Shown: piece after piece, positions 41,964-52,169 of the stretch
Layout of the letters: each line of letters begins with the position of its first letter
Position numbering within the stretch: position 1 is the stretch's first letter
Source of the DNA: Williamsia sp. CHRR-6
Lineage (GTDB): Bacteria > Actinomycetota > Actinomycetes > Mycobacteriales > Mycobacteriaceae
NCBI RefSeq assembly: GCF_018474015.1
Contig: NZ_JAHCSG010000004.1
Span: 310,001-374,000 of the forward strand
Length of the DNA stretch: 64,000 bases
Reading direction: 5' to 3'
Notes under the pieces: model-generated
Databases searched by the model: none
The model's input: only the letters and a program-made list of their open reading frames with translations
Told to the model about the DNA's origin: nothing
Position numbers and translations under genes: made by a program

Positions 41964-43396
41964 TGTCGCAATCCGTGTCGTCGGCGATCCATCAGCCCGC
42001 CGCTCCCGCCCCGCGCCGGCCCACCGGTCGGTCCACCGAGTTGATGTTGCTGGGGTTGGCTGCGGTGCTGGTGTTCGCGGCGTTGCTCAACGTGGAGGCC
42101 GCCCAAGAGCAACAGGTCACCTGGGACCTGCTGAAGTATCTGGCGGCGTTCGTCCTGCTCTACGGGTTCGCCCACCTGATCATCCGCCGGTTCGCCCCCT
42201 ACGCTGACCCACTGATCCTGCCCTTGGTCGCGGCCCTCAACGGGTTGGGTCTGGTGCTGATCCATCGGCTGGATCTGGGCACCGGGCGCAGCGCCGACTC
42301 GCCCACCACCACCGAGCAATCCCACAACGCCGATCAGCAGGTGCTGTGGGCGGTGCTGGGGGTGGTGGTCTTCGCCGCAGTGCTGATCCTGGTGCGCGAT
42401 CACCGCACCCTGTCCCGCTACAGCTACACCCTGGGCTTGGGCGGCCTGGTGTTCCTGGCCATCCCGGCCATCCTCCCGTCGTCGCTGTCGGAGATCAACG
42501 GCTCGAAGAACTGGATCCGCACCCCGCTGTTCAACATCCAGCCCGGCGAGTTCGCCAAGATCGCGATCATCGTCTTCACGGCGTCGCTGCTGGTGTCCAA
42601 GCGTGACCTGTTCACCGTCGCCGGGCGACACGTGCTGGGGATGGATCTGCCGCGCGCTCGGGACATGGGTCCCCTGCTGGCGGCCTGGATCATCACCATC
42701 GGCATCTTCGCCCTGCAGAACGACCTCGGTGGACCGCTGCTGATCTTCTCCACCATCCTGGCGCTGATGTACGTGGCCACCGGTCGCGTCGGCTGGGTGG
42801 TGATCGGGGTGGCGTTGTTCGTGGTGGGCGCGCTGGTGGCCTACCAGCTCTTCGGTCACCTGCAGGTGCGCGTGTCGGTGTGGCGCGACCCGTTCGCCGA
42901 CTACGACGGCAACGGTTATCAGGTGGCCCAGAGCCTGTTCGGGCTGGCCACCGGTGGACTGTTCGGAACCGGGCTGGGGTCGGGCCGGCCCAACATCGTC
43001 CCGTTCGCCAACACCGACTTCATCATCGCCACCATCGGTGAGGAACTGGGTCTGGTGGGACTGACCGCCATCCTGGGGTTGTACGTGACGCTGGTCGCGC
43101 GCGGCCTGCGTGCGGGCCTGACCGTGCGTGACAGTTTCGGCAAGCTGCTGGCCACCGGGCTGTCGTTCACCATCGCGGTGCAGTTGTTCGTGGTGGTGGG
43201 CGGGGTGACCAAACTGATCCCGCTGACCGGCCTGACCACCCCGTTCATGTCTTATGGCGGGTCGTCCCTGCTGGCCAACTACATCCTGGTGGCCCTGCTG
43301 ATCCGGGTGTCCAACGCCGCGCGCGAACCCGATGCGGCCAAACGCAAGTCGGTGCCGGTGGCATTGGCACAGACGCAGGTGGTGAAGGGCCTGTGA
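41963..43396 (+). CDS. rodA: SEDS-family peptidoglycan glycosyltransferase RodA
   Basis: A 477-residue integral membrane protein of the FtsW/RodA/SpoVE family: [36 protein letters not shown], and the signature-bearing end [16 protein letters not shown] ... [15 protein letters not shown]. It polymerises lipid II for elongation or polar growth with the class B PBP encoded next. The ATG overlaps the pstP stop by 1 nt. Confidence 0.95.
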   Translation: MSQSVSSAIHQPAAPAPRRPTGRSTELMLLGLAAVLVFAALLNVEAAQEQQVTWDLLKYLAAFVLLYGFAHLIIRRFAPYADPLILPLVAALNGLGLVLIHRLDLGTGRSADSPTTTEQSHNADQQVLWAVLGVVVFAAVLILVRDHRTLSRYSYTLGLGGLVFLAIPAILPSSLSEINGSKNWIRTPLFNIQPGEFAKIAIIVFTASLLVSKRDLFTVAGRHVLGMDLPRARDMGPLLAAWIITIGIFALQNDLGGPLLIFSTILALMYVATGRVGWVVIGVALFVVGALVAYQLFGHLQVRVSVWRDPFADYDGNGYQVAQSLFGLATGGLFGTGLGSGRPNIVPFANTDFIIATIGEELGLVGLTAILGLYVTLVARGLRAGLTVRDSFGKLLATGLSFTIAVQLFVVVGGVTKLIPLTGLTTPFMSYGGSSLLANYILVALLIRVSNAAREPDAAKRKSVPVALAQTQVVKGL

Positions 43397-44901
43397 ACGT
43401 ACCGATCCGGCGGGTGGCCATCGCAGTGATGGTGATGGTGGTGGTGTTGCTGGCCAACGCCACCTATGTGCAGGTGTTCCAGGCCGACAAGCTGCGCAGC
43501 GACAGTCGCAACAAGCGGGTGCTGCTCGACGAGTACTCCCGGCAGCGCGGCCTGATCACCGCCGGCCAGGACGTGATCGCCCAATCGGTGCCCACCGAGG
43601 ACCGATTGAAGTATCTGCGCGTCTACCCCGAGACCGCAGCTGCCGCGTTCGCCCCGGTCACCGGCTTCTACTCGTTCCAGTTCGACAGTGCCGGACTGGA
43701 GCAGAGCTACGATTCGCTGCTCAACGGCAACAGCGACAAACTGTTCGGTCAACGGTTCCTCGACATGTTCTCCGGCCGCGATCCGCGCGGAGGCAACGTG
43801 GTCACCACCATCCGGCCCGATCTGCAGCGGGTGGCCTACGACGCGATGCGGCGCGGCTGCAACGGTGGCTGCCGCGGTTCGGTGGTGGCGCTGGCCCCCA
43901 AGACCGGTGCCATCTTGGCCATGGTGTCCACCCCGTCCTATGACCCCAACAAGCTGGCCAGCCACGATCAGACGGTGCGCGAAGCCAGTTGGGGCACCTG
44001 GGTGCGCAGCACCGGAGTCGACGCCGACCAGCCGCTGTTGAACCGCGCCATCAACGCCACCTACCCGCCCGGATCGACGTTCAAGGTGGTCACCACCGCC
44101 GCGGCCCTGTCCCAAGGCATCGACCCCGACGCGCAGCGGCTGACCGCGGGTTCGACGATCACGCTGCCCGGGACCACCGTCGGACTGAGCAACTACGGCG
44201 GGCAGACCTGCCCCGGGTCGGCCGGCGGCACCGTCACCCTGCGCCAGGCGTTCCAGTACTCGTGCAACACCGCGTTCGTGCAACTGTCGACCGAGAAGAT
44301 CACCAACCAGATCGACACGTTGACCAGTACGGCGGCCCGGTTCGGGCTCAACGACGACGCACCCGGTATCCCCCTGTCGGTGGCCGACTCCGAGACGGGA
44401 TCCATCGACGATCTCGCCGCACTGGGTCAGAGTTCGATCGGACAGCGCAACGTGCGGCTGACCCCGCTGCAGAACGCGGTGATCGCGGCCACCGTGGCCA
44501 ACGGCGGCGTTCGGATGCAGCCGTACCTGGTGGAGAAGCTGCAGGCGCCTGACCTGCGCACTCTGAGCACCACCAACCCGACCACCGTCAACGAGCCCAT
44601 CTCGGCAGCGGCGGCGGCCACGTTGACCAGCCTGATGGTCGACTCGGAGAAGAACACCACCGGTTCGGGCGGGTCGGTGACGATCGCCTCGAAGACCGGG
44701 ACGGCCGAACACTCGGCCGACTCGCAGGCCGCCGACACCCCGTACGCCTGGTACATCGCGTTCGGTCCGTCGGCCAACGCGCAGATCGCGGTGGCGGTGA
44801 TCGTGGAGAACGGGGATCGCGGCGTGCAGTCGACCGGCGGATCCACCGCGGCGCCGATCGGGCGCGCGGTCATCGAGGCGATGGTGGGAGGGTCGCGATG
44901 A
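43393..44901 (+). CDS. pbpA: Class B penicillin-binding protein PbpA
   Basis: A 502-residue transpeptidase. The N-terminal TM anchor (about 6-27), a dimerisation/pedestal domain and the transpeptidase domain carry the active-site motifs STFK (Ser228-Lys231), SCN in FQYSCNTAF and KTGT in [10 protein letters not shown]. An additional CNGGC pair (about 156-160) is present before the catalytic domain. It cross-links peptidoglycan together with RodA. The start overlaps the rodA stop by 4 nt. Confidence 0.95.
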   Translation: MNVPIRRVAIAVMVMVVVLLANATYVQVFQADKLRSDSRNKRVLLDEYSRQRGLITAGQDVIAQSVPTEDRLKYLRVYPETAAAAFAPVTGFYSFQFDSAGLEQSYDSLLNGNSDKLFGQRFLDMFSGRDPRGGNVVTTIRPDLQRVAYDAMRRGCNGGCRGSVVALAPKTGAILAMVSTPSYDPNKLASHDQTVREASWGTWVRSTGVDADQPLLNRAINATYPPGSTFKVVTTAAALSQGIDPDAQRLTAGSTITLPGTTVGLSNYGGQTCPGSAGGTVTLRQAFQYSCNTAFVQLSTEKITNQIDTLTSTAARFGLNDDAPGIPLSVADSETGSIDDLAALGQSSIGQRNVRLTPLQNAVIAATVANGGVRMQPYLVEKLQAPDLRTLSTTNPTTVNEPISAAAAATLTSLMVDSEKNTTGSGGSVTIASKTGTAEHSADSQAADTPYAWYIAFGPSANAQIAVAVIVENGDRGVQSTGGSTAAPIGRAVIEAMVGGSR

Positions 44902-46277
44902 GTTTGCAGAGTGGGACCACCATCGCCGATCGCTACCGGCTGATGCGACTGATCGCCACCGGGGGTATGGGTCAGGTGTGGGAGGGTCTGGACACTCGTC
45001 TCGATCGCCGGGTGGCGGTGAAGGTGCTCAAGTCGGAGTTCTCCGACGACGCCGAGTTCCTCCAGCGGTTCCGCATCGAAGCCCAGACCACCGCGCGCCT
45101 GCACGACCCCGGCATCGCGAGCATCTTCGACTACGGCGAGACCCCGGACCGCTCCGGCGGCCCAGCGCTGGCCTACCTGGTGATGGAGTTGGTCAACGGG
45201 GAACCGCTCAACGCGGTGTTGGCCCGGATGGGCCGGTTGTCCATTCCCAACGCGTTGGACATGTTGGAGCAGACCGGTCGGGCGTTGCAGGCGGCGCATT
45301 CGGCGGGGCTGGTGCATCGCGACGTCAAGCCCGGCAACATCCTCATCACCCCCACCGGCAAGGTGAAGATCACCGACTTCGGCATCGCCAAGGCGGTCGA
45401 CGCGGCCCCGGTCACCCAGACCGGGATGGTGATGGGTACCGCCCAATACATCTCCCCCGAGCAGGCCCTCGGTGAAGACGCGACGTCGTCGTCGGACGTG
45501 TACTCGCTGGGAGTGGTCGGCTACGAGTCGATCTCAGGTCGCCGACCCTTCCTCGGCGACGGCGCCATCACCGTGGCGATGAAGCACATCCGCGACACCC
45601 CGCCACCGCTGCCCGGCGATCTACCCGCCGGCATCCGGGAGCTGATCACCATCACCCTGGCCAAGGACCCCGCGCAGCGCTACGCCAACGGCGGCGAGTT
45701 CGCCGACGCGGTGGCTGCGGTGCGCGCCGGACGCCGTCCCCCGGCGCCTCGGGGCGCGATGGCGGCCGCACCGCCCCCGACGGGGAGCACCCGCGAGATG
45801 TCGGCACCCATCCCGCGCCCGGCCGGACCGCCGCCGCCCACGACCACCAGCCGTCGCCCCATCCCGGCCGCTCCCCTGCCCGACGACGGTCGATGGACCA
45901 CCGGGCAGAAGGCATTGGCTGCGGTGGCCGGGGTGCTGCTGGTATCCGCGCTGGGCTTGGTGGGATATCTGCTGCTCAGCGGGTCTGGTGGCACAGGTAC
46001 CTCGCCCACCACGCCGCCACCGGTGATCGAGACGACCGTGGTGACCAAGCAGGCCCCACCGGAGCCCACCACCACGACCACCGAGACCGAGACCACCACC
46101 ACCACGACGACCACGACGACGACGACGACCACCACCACCACGACCCCGTCGACGACCACCACCACGACTGATCCGTTCGATGGGATACCGGGCATACCGG
46201 GCGTCAGCAACCCCTTCGCGCAGCAGAACTACAATAAGAAAGCCCCCCGCGCTCCACGACCGAAGAACGGTGGCTGA
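44898..46277 (+). CDS. pknA: Transmembrane Ser/Thr protein kinase PknA
   Basis: A 459-residue kinase: glycine loop [10 protein letters not shown], Lys42 (VAVKVLK), [15 protein letters not shown], and an activation loop [17 protein letters not shown]. After a Pro-rich juxtamembrane region, a TM helix (about 336-357) leads to a short extracellular tail containing 18 consecutive Thr followed by PSTTTTTT and a Lys/Pro-rich end. It lacks PASTA repeats, as in other PknA. It phosphorylates division and wall-synthesis proteins. Its ATG overlaps the pbpA stop. Confidence 0.95.
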   Translation: MSLQSGTTIADRYRLMRLIATGGMGQVWEGLDTRLDRRVAVKVLKSEFSDDAEFLQRFRIEAQTTARLHDPGIASIFDYGETPDRSGGPALAYLVMELVNGEPLNAVLARMGRLSIPNALDMLEQTGRALQAAHSAGLVHRDVKPGNILITPTGKVKITDFGIAKAVDAAPVTQTGMVMGTAQYISPEQALGEDATSSSDVYSLGVVGYESISGRRPFLGDGAITVAMKHIRDTPPPLPGDLPAGIRELITITLAKDPAQRYANGGEFADAVAAVRAGRRPPAPRGAMAAAPPPTGSTREMSAPIPRPAGPPPPTTTSRRPIPAAPLPDDGRWTTGQKALAAVAGVLLVSALGLVGYLLLSGSGGTGTSPTTPPPVIETTVVTKQAPPEPTTTTTETETTTTTTTTTTTTTTTTTTPSTTTTTTDPFDGIPGIPGVSNPFAQQNYNKKAPRAPRPKNGG

Positions 46278-48178
46278 TGTCGACACCGCGTCACCTGTCC
46301 GACCGCTACGAGTTGGGCGAGACTCTCGGCTTCGGCGGCATGTCGGAGGTACACCAGGCGCGCGACGTACGCCTGCACCGTGACGTCGCCATCAAGGTGT
46401 TGCGCGCCGACCTCGCCCGCGACCCGAGTTTTTATCTGCGGTTCCGGCGCGAGGCCCAGAACGCGGCGGCGCTGAACCATCCCACCATCGTGTCGGTGTT
46501 CGACACCGGGGAGGCCGACACCCCCGAGGGCCCGCTCCCGTTCATCGTGATGGAGTTCGTCGACGGCGAGACGCTGCGCGACGTGCTGCGGTCCCAGGGA
46601 CACGTTTCCCCCCGCCAGGCAATGACCTGGATGGCGGATGTGGCTGCGGCCCTGGACTTCTCGCATCAGCACGGCATCGTGCACCGTGACATGAAGCCAG
46701 CGAACGTGATGATCGACAAGTCCGGTGCGGTGAAGGTGATGGACTTCGGGATCGCGCGAGCGATGTCTGACAGCAGTGCCGCGATGACCCAGACCTCCGC
46801 GGTCATCGGCACCGCGCAGTACCTGTCGCCGGAGCAGGCACGTGGCGAGAGCGTGGATGCGCGTAGCGACGTGTACTCGATGGGCTGTGTGCTGTTCGAG
46901 TTGCTGACCGGGCAGCCGCCATTCACCGGCGACTCACCGGTCTCGGTGGCTTATCAACACGTGCGCGAAGATCCGCCGATCCCATCGAGCATCCGCCGCG
47001 ACATCCCGCCGGCGTTGGACTCGATCATCCTCAAGGCGATGAGCAAAAACCCGGCCAACCGATACCAGTCGGCCGGGGAGATGCGCTCAGACCTGATGAA
47101 AGTGCTGGCCGGTGGACGCCCCAGCGCCCCCATGCTGCTGTCGGATGACGAACGCACCGCGATCATCGACGCGGTGCCCCGCGCGCGGTCCGCGCGGGTC
47201 GGAACGGCGTCGCATCGCCGACTCGACGAGCCCGACGACGAACCACGTTCACCGGTGGTGAAGTACTTGGCCTTCGCGACGGTGGCGGTGCTGGCCATCG
47301 CGGCGGTGGCGTTGCTGCTCACCCGCCCCTGGGCCGGTGGCGACGGCGGATCGGTTGCGGTGCCGCAGGTCTCGGGCATGTCAGCAGCGCAGGCGCGCAC
47401 CACGTTGGAAAACGCCGGCTTCAAGGTCAACCCCCTCAAGATCGCCAGCGACGACGTCGACGTGGACATGCCGATCCGTACGGCGCCTGCCTCGGGGGTG
47501 CGCGCAGACAAGGGTTCCCAGGTCACTCTCTACATCTCGAGTGGACCCGAACGCCAAGACCTACCCGATGTCACCGGCAAGACGCCTGAAGAGGCCACCG
47601 ACGCGCTGAAACAGTTGGGGTTCAGGGAGATCCGTACAGCCACGGTGTCCTCCACCAAGGAACTCAAGGGCAAGGTCACCGGGTTGTCACCGGCCATCGG
47701 TACCTCTCAGACCGTGTCGACCGCCATCACCATCCAGGTGGGCGGTGGCCCGAAGAAGGTGGCGGTGCCGTCTCTGACCGGACTCACCCAGGATCAGGCG
47801 CAGCAGATGCTCGACGAGTTGAAGCTCAAATTGGTCGCGGTACAGGGTGATTCGGACAAACCGGCGGGAACCATCATCAGCTCGTCGCCACCGGCGGGCA
47901 CCCAGGTCGACGAGGGCGCGACTGTGCAGGTGACGGTGTCCAAGGCCAACCAGTTCACCATGCCTGATCTGCGCGGCAAGACGGCACTGCAGGCGCAACA
48001 GACCCTGACCGCGGCGGGCTGGAAAGAGACCACCCTCACCCAGATCCCGCGCAACGTGGGACTGGGTAGTCCGGACGCCGACCGGGTGATCGATCAGGAC
48101 CCGGCGTCGGGCACCCTGGTCAACGACGACGCCTCGATCACGATCACCGTGGGACGCACCAGCCTGCTGCCCGGTTAG
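46277..48178 (+). CDS. pknB: PASTA-domain Ser/Thr protein kinase PknB
   Basis: A 633-residue kinase: glycine loop LGFGGMSEV, Lys40, HRDMKPAN, DFGIARA, activation loop with TQTSAVIGTAQY. A TM helix (about 327-346) is followed by four PASTA repeats (starting near VAVPQVSGM, QDLPDVTGK, VAVPSLTGL and FTMPDLRGK), which sense muropeptides or lipid II outside the cell. It is the master kinase of cell-wall growth in mycolic-acid bacteria. The ATG overlaps the pknA stop by 1 nt, and the 3' end overlaps convergent pabA by 4 bp. Confidence 0.96.
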   Translation: MSTPRHLSDRYELGETLGFGGMSEVHQARDVRLHRDVAIKVLRADLARDPSFYLRFRREAQNAAALNHPTIVSVFDTGEADTPEGPLPFIVMEFVDGETLRDVLRSQGHVSPRQAMTWMADVAAALDFSHQHGIVHRDMKPANVMIDKSGAVKVMDFGIARAMSDSSAAMTQTSAVIGTAQYLSPEQARGESVDARSDVYSMGCVLFELLTGQPPFTGDSPVSVAYQHVREDPPIPSSIRRDIPPALDSIILKAMSKNPANRYQSAGEMRSDLMKVLAGGRPSAPMLLSDDERTAIIDAVPRARSARVGTASHRRLDEPDDEPRSPVVKYLAFATVAVLAIAAVALLLTRPWAGGDGGSVAVPQVSGMSAAQARTTLENAGFKVNPLKIASDDVDVDMPIRTAPASGVRADKGSQVTLYISSGPERQDLPDVTGKTPEEATDALKQLGFREIRTATVSSTKELKGKVTGLSPAIGTSQTVSTAITIQVGGGPKKVAVPSLTGLTQDQAQQMLDELKLKLVAVQGDSDKPAGTIISSSPPAGTQVDEGATVQVTVSKANQFTMPDLRGKTALQAQQTLTAAGWKETTLTQIPRNVGLGSPDADRVIDQDPASGTLVNDDASITITVGRTSLLPG

Positions 48179-48840
48179 CCGAGTGCGGCGGCGGCCTGCG
48201 CCTCCAACGTGAGCACCAGGTCCTCGTCGACCGGGCGGCCGCAGGTGCGCAGCCAATTCGCCAGCATCCGATGCCCACCCTGGGTGAGGACACTCTCGGG
48301 GTGGAACTGGACGCCGTGGATGGGAAGTTCGCGGTGCATCATCGCCATCACGATCCCGCTGTCGGTACGACCGGTCACGATCAGCTCGTCGGGGATGGTC
48401 TCGGGCACCACGGTCAACGAGTGGTAGCGGGTGGCCACGAACGGGCTGGGCAGCCCGGCCAGCACCCCGACACCGTCGTGGAAGACCTGAGATGTCTTGC
48501 CGTGCAACAACTCCGGGGCACGTTCCACGGTGGCGCCAAACGCTGCCCCGATCGCCTGATGACCCAGGCACACACCGAGCACCGGCACCCCGGCACGGGC
48601 GGCCACCGACACCATCGGCATGGTGGCCCCAGCCCGCTGCGGGGTACCCGGGCCTGGGCTGAGCAGGATCGCGTCGAACTGTGCCGCCACGGCGTCGAGG
48701 TCGGCCAGCCGGGGATCGTCGTTGCGCCACACCTGCGCGTGCACACCCAGTTGTCCCAGGTACTGGACCAGGTTGTAGACGAAGCTGTCGTAGTTGTCCA
48801 CGACCAGCACGGCGGGCGTATCGGTGCTCACCGCGCCCAC
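48175..48840 (-). CDS. pabA: Glutamine amidotransferase, anthranilate/aminodeoxychorismate synthase component II
   Basis: A 221-residue class I glutamine amidotransferase: [24 protein letters not shown], nucleophile Cys in [10 protein letters not shown], and HGVQFHPES. It supplies ammonia to a chorismate-using partner for folate (PabB) or tryptophan (TrpE). In mycobacteria this position next to pknB is annotated trpG, and which partner is used cannot be told here. The start may be GTG 48840 or GTG 48831. Confidence 0.92.
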   Translation of the reverse strand: MGAVSTDTPAVLVVDNYDSFVYNLVQYLGQLGVHAQVWRNDDPRLADLDAVAAQFDAILLSPGPGTPQRAGATMPMVSVAARAGVPVLGVCLGHQAIGAAFGATVERAPELLHGKTSQVFHDGVGVLAGLPSPFVATRYHSLTVVPETIPDELIVTGRTDSGIVMAMMHRELPIHGVQFHPESVLTQGGHRMLANWLRTCGRPVDEDLVLTLEAQAAAALG

Positions 48841-48932
48841 GCTACCGCCGGGGCCGCCCGGTCCTCACATCGGTTTACACAGGTGGGATACCGTGGAGGT
48901 TCACGTGTTACGGGCCCACCAGCGAGGAAGTC

Positions 48933-49223
48933 ATGCCGAAGTCGAAAGTCCGGAAGAAGACCGACTACACCATCAACCCGGCCAGCCGTACGCCGGTGAA
49001 GGTGAAAGCCGGTCCGTCGAGCACCATCTACGTCAGTGCGATGCTGGGTCTGATGCTGCTGGGCCTGGTCTGGCTACTGGTCTTCTACTTGGGCGCCAAC
49101 TCGTCGAACCTGGGCGATCCGGGCAAGGCGTTGCACTGGATGAGCCAGCTCGGAGCGTGGAACTTCCTGATCGGATTCGGCTTCATGATCGCCGGTCTGC
49201 TGATGACGATGCGGTGGCGGTGA
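48933..49223 (+). CDS. crgA: Cell division protein CrgA
   Basis: A 96-residue protein: basic N-terminus ([20 protein letters not shown]), then two TM helices ([20 protein letters not shown] and [17 protein letters not shown]). This is the diagnostic CrgA layout. It recruits FtsI and other septal proteins in actinobacteria. ATG 48933 follows GAGGAAG. Confidence 0.95.
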   Translation: MPKSKVRKKTDYTINPASRTPVKVKAGPSSTIYVSAMLGLMLLGLVWLLVFYLGANSSNLGDPGKALHWMSQLGAWNFLIGFGFMIAGLLMTMRWR

Positions 49224-49257
49224 CCACCAGCGACGGTGGGAATCACATCGATGTAAT

Positions 49258-49289
49258 TCATCCACATTGGGGATAAACCCTGTGGACAA
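49258..49289. promoter_or_regulatory. Cluster of three DnaA-box-like nonamers
   Basis: TCATCCACA (plus, 49258-49266), TTATCCCCA (minus, 49268-49276) and TTGTCCACA (minus, 49281-49289) lie within 32 bp, just upstream of or at the start of the PH-domain gene. The third is a perfect actinobacterial DnaA box; the other two each differ by one base from TTATCCACA. Confidence 0.55.
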
Positions 49290-49734
49290 CTCGACGGCAT
49301 GGTCCACACCAGCGCCGATGGCGGTCGCACTACTGGGTGCCGGTGTGGTGTTGACCGGGGCGGCCGCACTCTCCGGTGCCGATCCGGCCGGTGTGGTGAT
49401 CATGGGGCTCGCCGGTCTGCTGTTGCTGGGGATGGGCGCAGCGGGTCTGTACGTGCGCCCCCGGCTCGCGATTGTCGACGAGGGCCTGGCTCTGCGCAGC
49501 CTGCGCGGGACGCGGGTGTACACGATCGGTGAGATCGTGCGGATTCGCGTGGTCAGCTTTCCCCGGTTCGGGCGTTCGGTGCCGTCGTTGGAGATCGACG
49601 TGGTCGAGCCGGACACCCCCGACGATGAACGCCTGCTGGTCCTCGGTCGCTGGGACCTAGGCGCCCACCCGCTGGCCGTGGCCGACGCCCTGCGCGGCGC
49701 CGGCTTTCCCGTCGCCGATCCCCGCCGCAGCTGA
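49267..49734 (+). CDS. PH-domain membrane protein (Rv0012-neighbourhood type)
   Basis: About 150-155 residues: two short hydrophobic helices (AVALLGAGVVLTGAAAL and VVIMGLAGLLLLGMGAAGLY) then a bacterial PH-like domain (RPRLAIVDEGLALRSLRGTR ... VYTIGEIVRIRVV ... RWDLGAHPLAV). It is conserved in this gene cluster in mycolic-acid bacteria with unknown function. Start is TTG 49267 or GTG 49282; the second would leave the DnaA-box cluster fully upstream. Confidence 0.82.
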   Translation: MGINPVDNSTAWSTPAPMAVALLGAGVVLTGAAALSGADPAGVVIMGLAGLLLLGMGAAGLYVRPRLAIVDEGLALRSLRGTRVYTIGEIVRIRVVSFPRFGRSVPSLEIDVVEPDTPDDERLLVLGRWDLGAHPLAVADALRGAGFPVADPRRS

Positions 49735-49813
49735 GAACTGCCGCCGGGTCCACTCTCACGGGGCGAGAAGCAAGAACCCCGGGCACCACGACGCCGGCAC
49801 CGTAGGGGACTTC

Positions 49814-50641
49814 TCAGCTGAGGACGGCCAGACCCAGTGCCAACACGATCAACAACCCCACGGCGATCCACCCGATGGTGTTCACCGACGGCGCGCGACG
49901 TTTGTCCGAGGACAACAGCAGCGAGGGCAGCACGACGATCCCAGCGGTAGCCGCCGCCCCGAACGCGAGACCACCCAGATGGGCCCACAGCGAGATGCCC
50001 GGGATGGTGACCGTGATGACCAGGTTGATGACGATGGTCCCGATGATGCCGCCGGGTGGGATCTTGGCGCGCAACACCACGATCAACAGCCCGCCCAACA
50101 CCCCGTAGATGGCGCCGGACGCACCGGCGGTGGCCGAGTTGGGTGAGAACAACAGGACCGCAGCACTGCCGCCGAGCAGCGACGCGACGTAGACCCCCAC
50201 ATAGCGCGCGGTGCCCAGCGCACGCTCGAGGTCACGCCCGAGGATGTAGAGGGTGAACATGTTCAGACCCACGTGGATCACCGAGAAGTGCAGGAATCCC
50301 GAGGTGAACAGACGCCAGTACTCGCCGTCGTGGACCAACGGCCCGAACAGGACGCCGTCGTAGAAGACCCGCGAGTCGTTGGGGTTCAGGTTGCCGCCGG
50401 TGCGCGCCTGTATCGCGGTGATGGCGAAGACCACCAGGTTGATCGCGATGATGACGTAGGTCGCCAACGGCCGGCGAGCGCCGAGTTGCTGCACACGCGG
50501 GGTGCGCGCGGCTGCCGCGCCTACGCAGTCCAGACAGTGCTGACCGACGGCGGCCGGGCGCAGACACTCCGGACACGCCGATCGCCCGCAGCGGGTGCAC
50601 TGCAATCCGGTGGGGCGATCGGGGTGTCGGTAACAAACCAT
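49814..50641 (-). CDS. Rhomboid-family intramembrane serine protease
   Basis: 275 residues. An N-terminal zinc-binding segment of the B-box type (CYRHPDRPTGLQCTRCGR, CPEC, HCLDC) precedes six or seven TM helices. The catalytic Ser is in TAGASGAIYG and the catalytic His in WAHLGGLAFG. It cleaves TM substrates within the membrane. It resembles M. tuberculosis Rv0110, which lies outside the mycobacterial origin cluster, so its position between ppiA and crgA is a lineage difference. Confidence 0.93.
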   Translation of the reverse strand: MVCYRHPDRPTGLQCTRCGRSACPECLRPAAVGQHCLDCVGAAAARTPRVQQLGARRPLATYVIIAINLVVFAITAIQARTGGNLNPNDSRVFYDGVLFGPLVHDGEYWRLFTSGFLHFSVIHVGLNMFTLYILGRDLERALGTARYVGVYVASLLGGSAAVLLFSPNSATAGASGAIYGVLGGLLIVVLRAKIPPGGIIGTIVINLVITVTIPGISLWAHLGGLAFGAAATAGIVVLPSLLLSSDKRRAPSVNTIGWIAVGLLIVLALGLAVLS

Positions 50642-50676
50642 CGGCGGCGCACCGCCGGGCGCCGGCTGATACGGGT

Positions 50677-51204
50677 TCAGCTGATCTCGATCTTCTCGAT
50701 GATCACGTCGTCGAGGGGTCGATCCCGGTGGTCGGTCGGGGTGGTGGCGATCTTGTCGACCACAGCCTTGGAGTCGGCATCAGCGACCACACCGAAGATG
50801 GTGTGCTTGCGGTTGAGGTGCGGGGTCTTGGTGACGGTGATGAAGAACTGCGAACCGTTGGTTCCAGGTCCGGCGTTGGCCATGGCCAGCAGGTAGGGCT
50901 GATCGAACTGCAGCTCCGGGTGGAACTCGTCGCCGAACTGATACCCCGGGCCGCCGGTACCGGTGCCGGTCGGGTCGCCGCCCTGCAGCATGAACCCGTC
51001 GATCACCCGATGGAAGACAGCGCCGTCATAGAACGGGCCACTGTTGCCGCCGGAGGCGTTGAGCGTCGAGTACTCCTTGGATCCGGTGGCCAGTCCGGTG
51101 AAGTTCTCCACCGTCTTGGGGGCGTGGTTGCCGAAGAGGTCGATCACGATGTCACCGACATTGGTGTGCAGCGTTGCGGTTGCGGTTTTCGATGGTGTGC
51201 TCAC
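50677..51204 (-). CDS. ppiA: Cyclophilin-type peptidyl-prolyl isomerase
   Basis: A 175-residue cyclophilin: FHRVIDGFMLQGGDPTG (catalytic Arg and Gln), AMANAGPGTNGSQFFIT, and HTIFGVVADADS with the cyclosporin-site region. It accelerates proline isomerisation in the cytoplasm and is a conserved member of the origin cluster (M. tuberculosis ppiA). I chose GTG 51204 (MSTPSKTATATLHTN), preceded by GGGGAC, over an upstream ATG at 51231 that overlaps the neighbouring gene. Confidence 0.95.
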   Translation of the reverse strand: MSTPSKTATATLHTNVGDIVIDLFGNHAPKTVENFTGLATGSKEYSTLNASGGNSGPFYDGAVFHRVIDGFMLQGGDPTGTGTGGPGYQFGDEFHPELQFDQPYLLAMANAGPGTNGSQFFITVTKTPHLNRKHTIFGVVADADSKAVVDKIATTPTDHRDRPLDDVIIEKIEIS

Positions 51205-51227
51205 GTCCCCATGGTGCCATGTGGTCG

Positions 51228-52169
51228 TCACCGGACAGGCACGACTCCGATGGCGGCCACCGCAGCCACCCGCACCACCGAGCTGGAGAACATCACCGAG
51301 CCGCTGCCCGGGTTGGTGATCCGCTCCCCGAGGAAACGGCCGTCGGTGTCGGAGAAGATCAGCCCGATCGAGCCGAGCCGCGGATCACTGATCTGTAGGG
51401 CGGTTCCAGGTCGACCCGCCGCGTCGGTGACCCCGCGGACCACCGTCAGCCCGGAGATCTCCTTGGCCGCGGTGAACAAGGTGTCCTGTTTGTCTGCCGG
51501 CAGGATCTCGGCGAGCTCACGCACCTGCTCCCACGCGGCGACGTCGGAGGTGGTGCCGTTCTTGCTGATGTCAGCGCGGGTGCGGGGGTCGTTGCGGATG
51601 TCGGTGATCAGGGTCTGTGGATCGTCGGTGAGCCCCTGCAGCGCCAGATACGAGCGGTCGGTCAGTGCGACCGGTGACGTGGCGGCGGTGACGGGCAGGG
51701 TGCGGGTGCCGTCGAAGGCACTGGGCGCACCCGTGGTGGTGGTGACAACCCGACCGGGTTGCGATCCGTCCGCGCGTTGCCAGCTCCGTTCGGTGAGGAC
51801 GGTCAGGCCGTTCTGTCGAACGACCTCCCGGTAGATCCACCCAGTCGGGGCCACCTGCAGCGGCGGCAGCTTCTGCGCCGAGGAGCCCGCGCGCTGAAGG
51901 ATGGTGGCGGCGTCGGCGGTGGGTGTCGTGGTCGATGATCCGAGCAGACCGGTGACCCCGAATGCGCCGGCGGCCGCGACGACCACTGCGGCGGCAGCCA
52001 CCGCCACCCGACCTCGGGTGAACACGGTGCCCGACCGGCGGGTCGCCCGCGGTGTGCTCGCCCCGAAGACCTGGCCATGGATGGCGGCATAGGAGCTCAT
52101 CGGCATGTCCGGTACATCGTCACGAAAGTGCTTCAGGGTCGCAAGGATGTCGGTGTCGTGGTTGGTCAT
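51228..52169 (-). CDS. CU044_5270-type membrane protein, probable sigma-factor partner
   Basis: 313 residues: a cytoplasmic N-terminus (about 1-52), one TM helix (about 55-75, VAVAAAAVVVAAAGAFGV) and a large extracytoplasmic domain of the CU044_5270 family. Its ATG overlaps the ECF sigma gene stop (ATGA). The topology suits an anti-sigma or signal-receiver protein, but there is no zinc HxxxCxxC motif. GAGGAGAA lies upstream of ATG 52169. Confidence 0.82.
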   Translation of the reverse strand: MTNHDTDILATLKHFRDDVPDMPMSSYAAIHGQVFGASTPRATRRSGTVFTRGRVAVAAAAVVVAAAGAFGVTGLLGSSTTTPTADAATILQRAGSSAQKLPPLQVAPTGWIYREVVRQNGLTVLTERSWQRADGSQPGRVVTTTTGAPSAFDGTRTLPVTAATSPVALTDRSYLALQGLTDDPQTLITDIRNDPRTRADISKNGTTSDVAAWEQVRELAEILPADKQDTLFTAAKEISGLTVVRGVTDAAGRPGTALQISDPRLGSIGLIFSDTDGRFLGERITNPGSGSVMFSSSVVRVAAVAAIGVVPVR

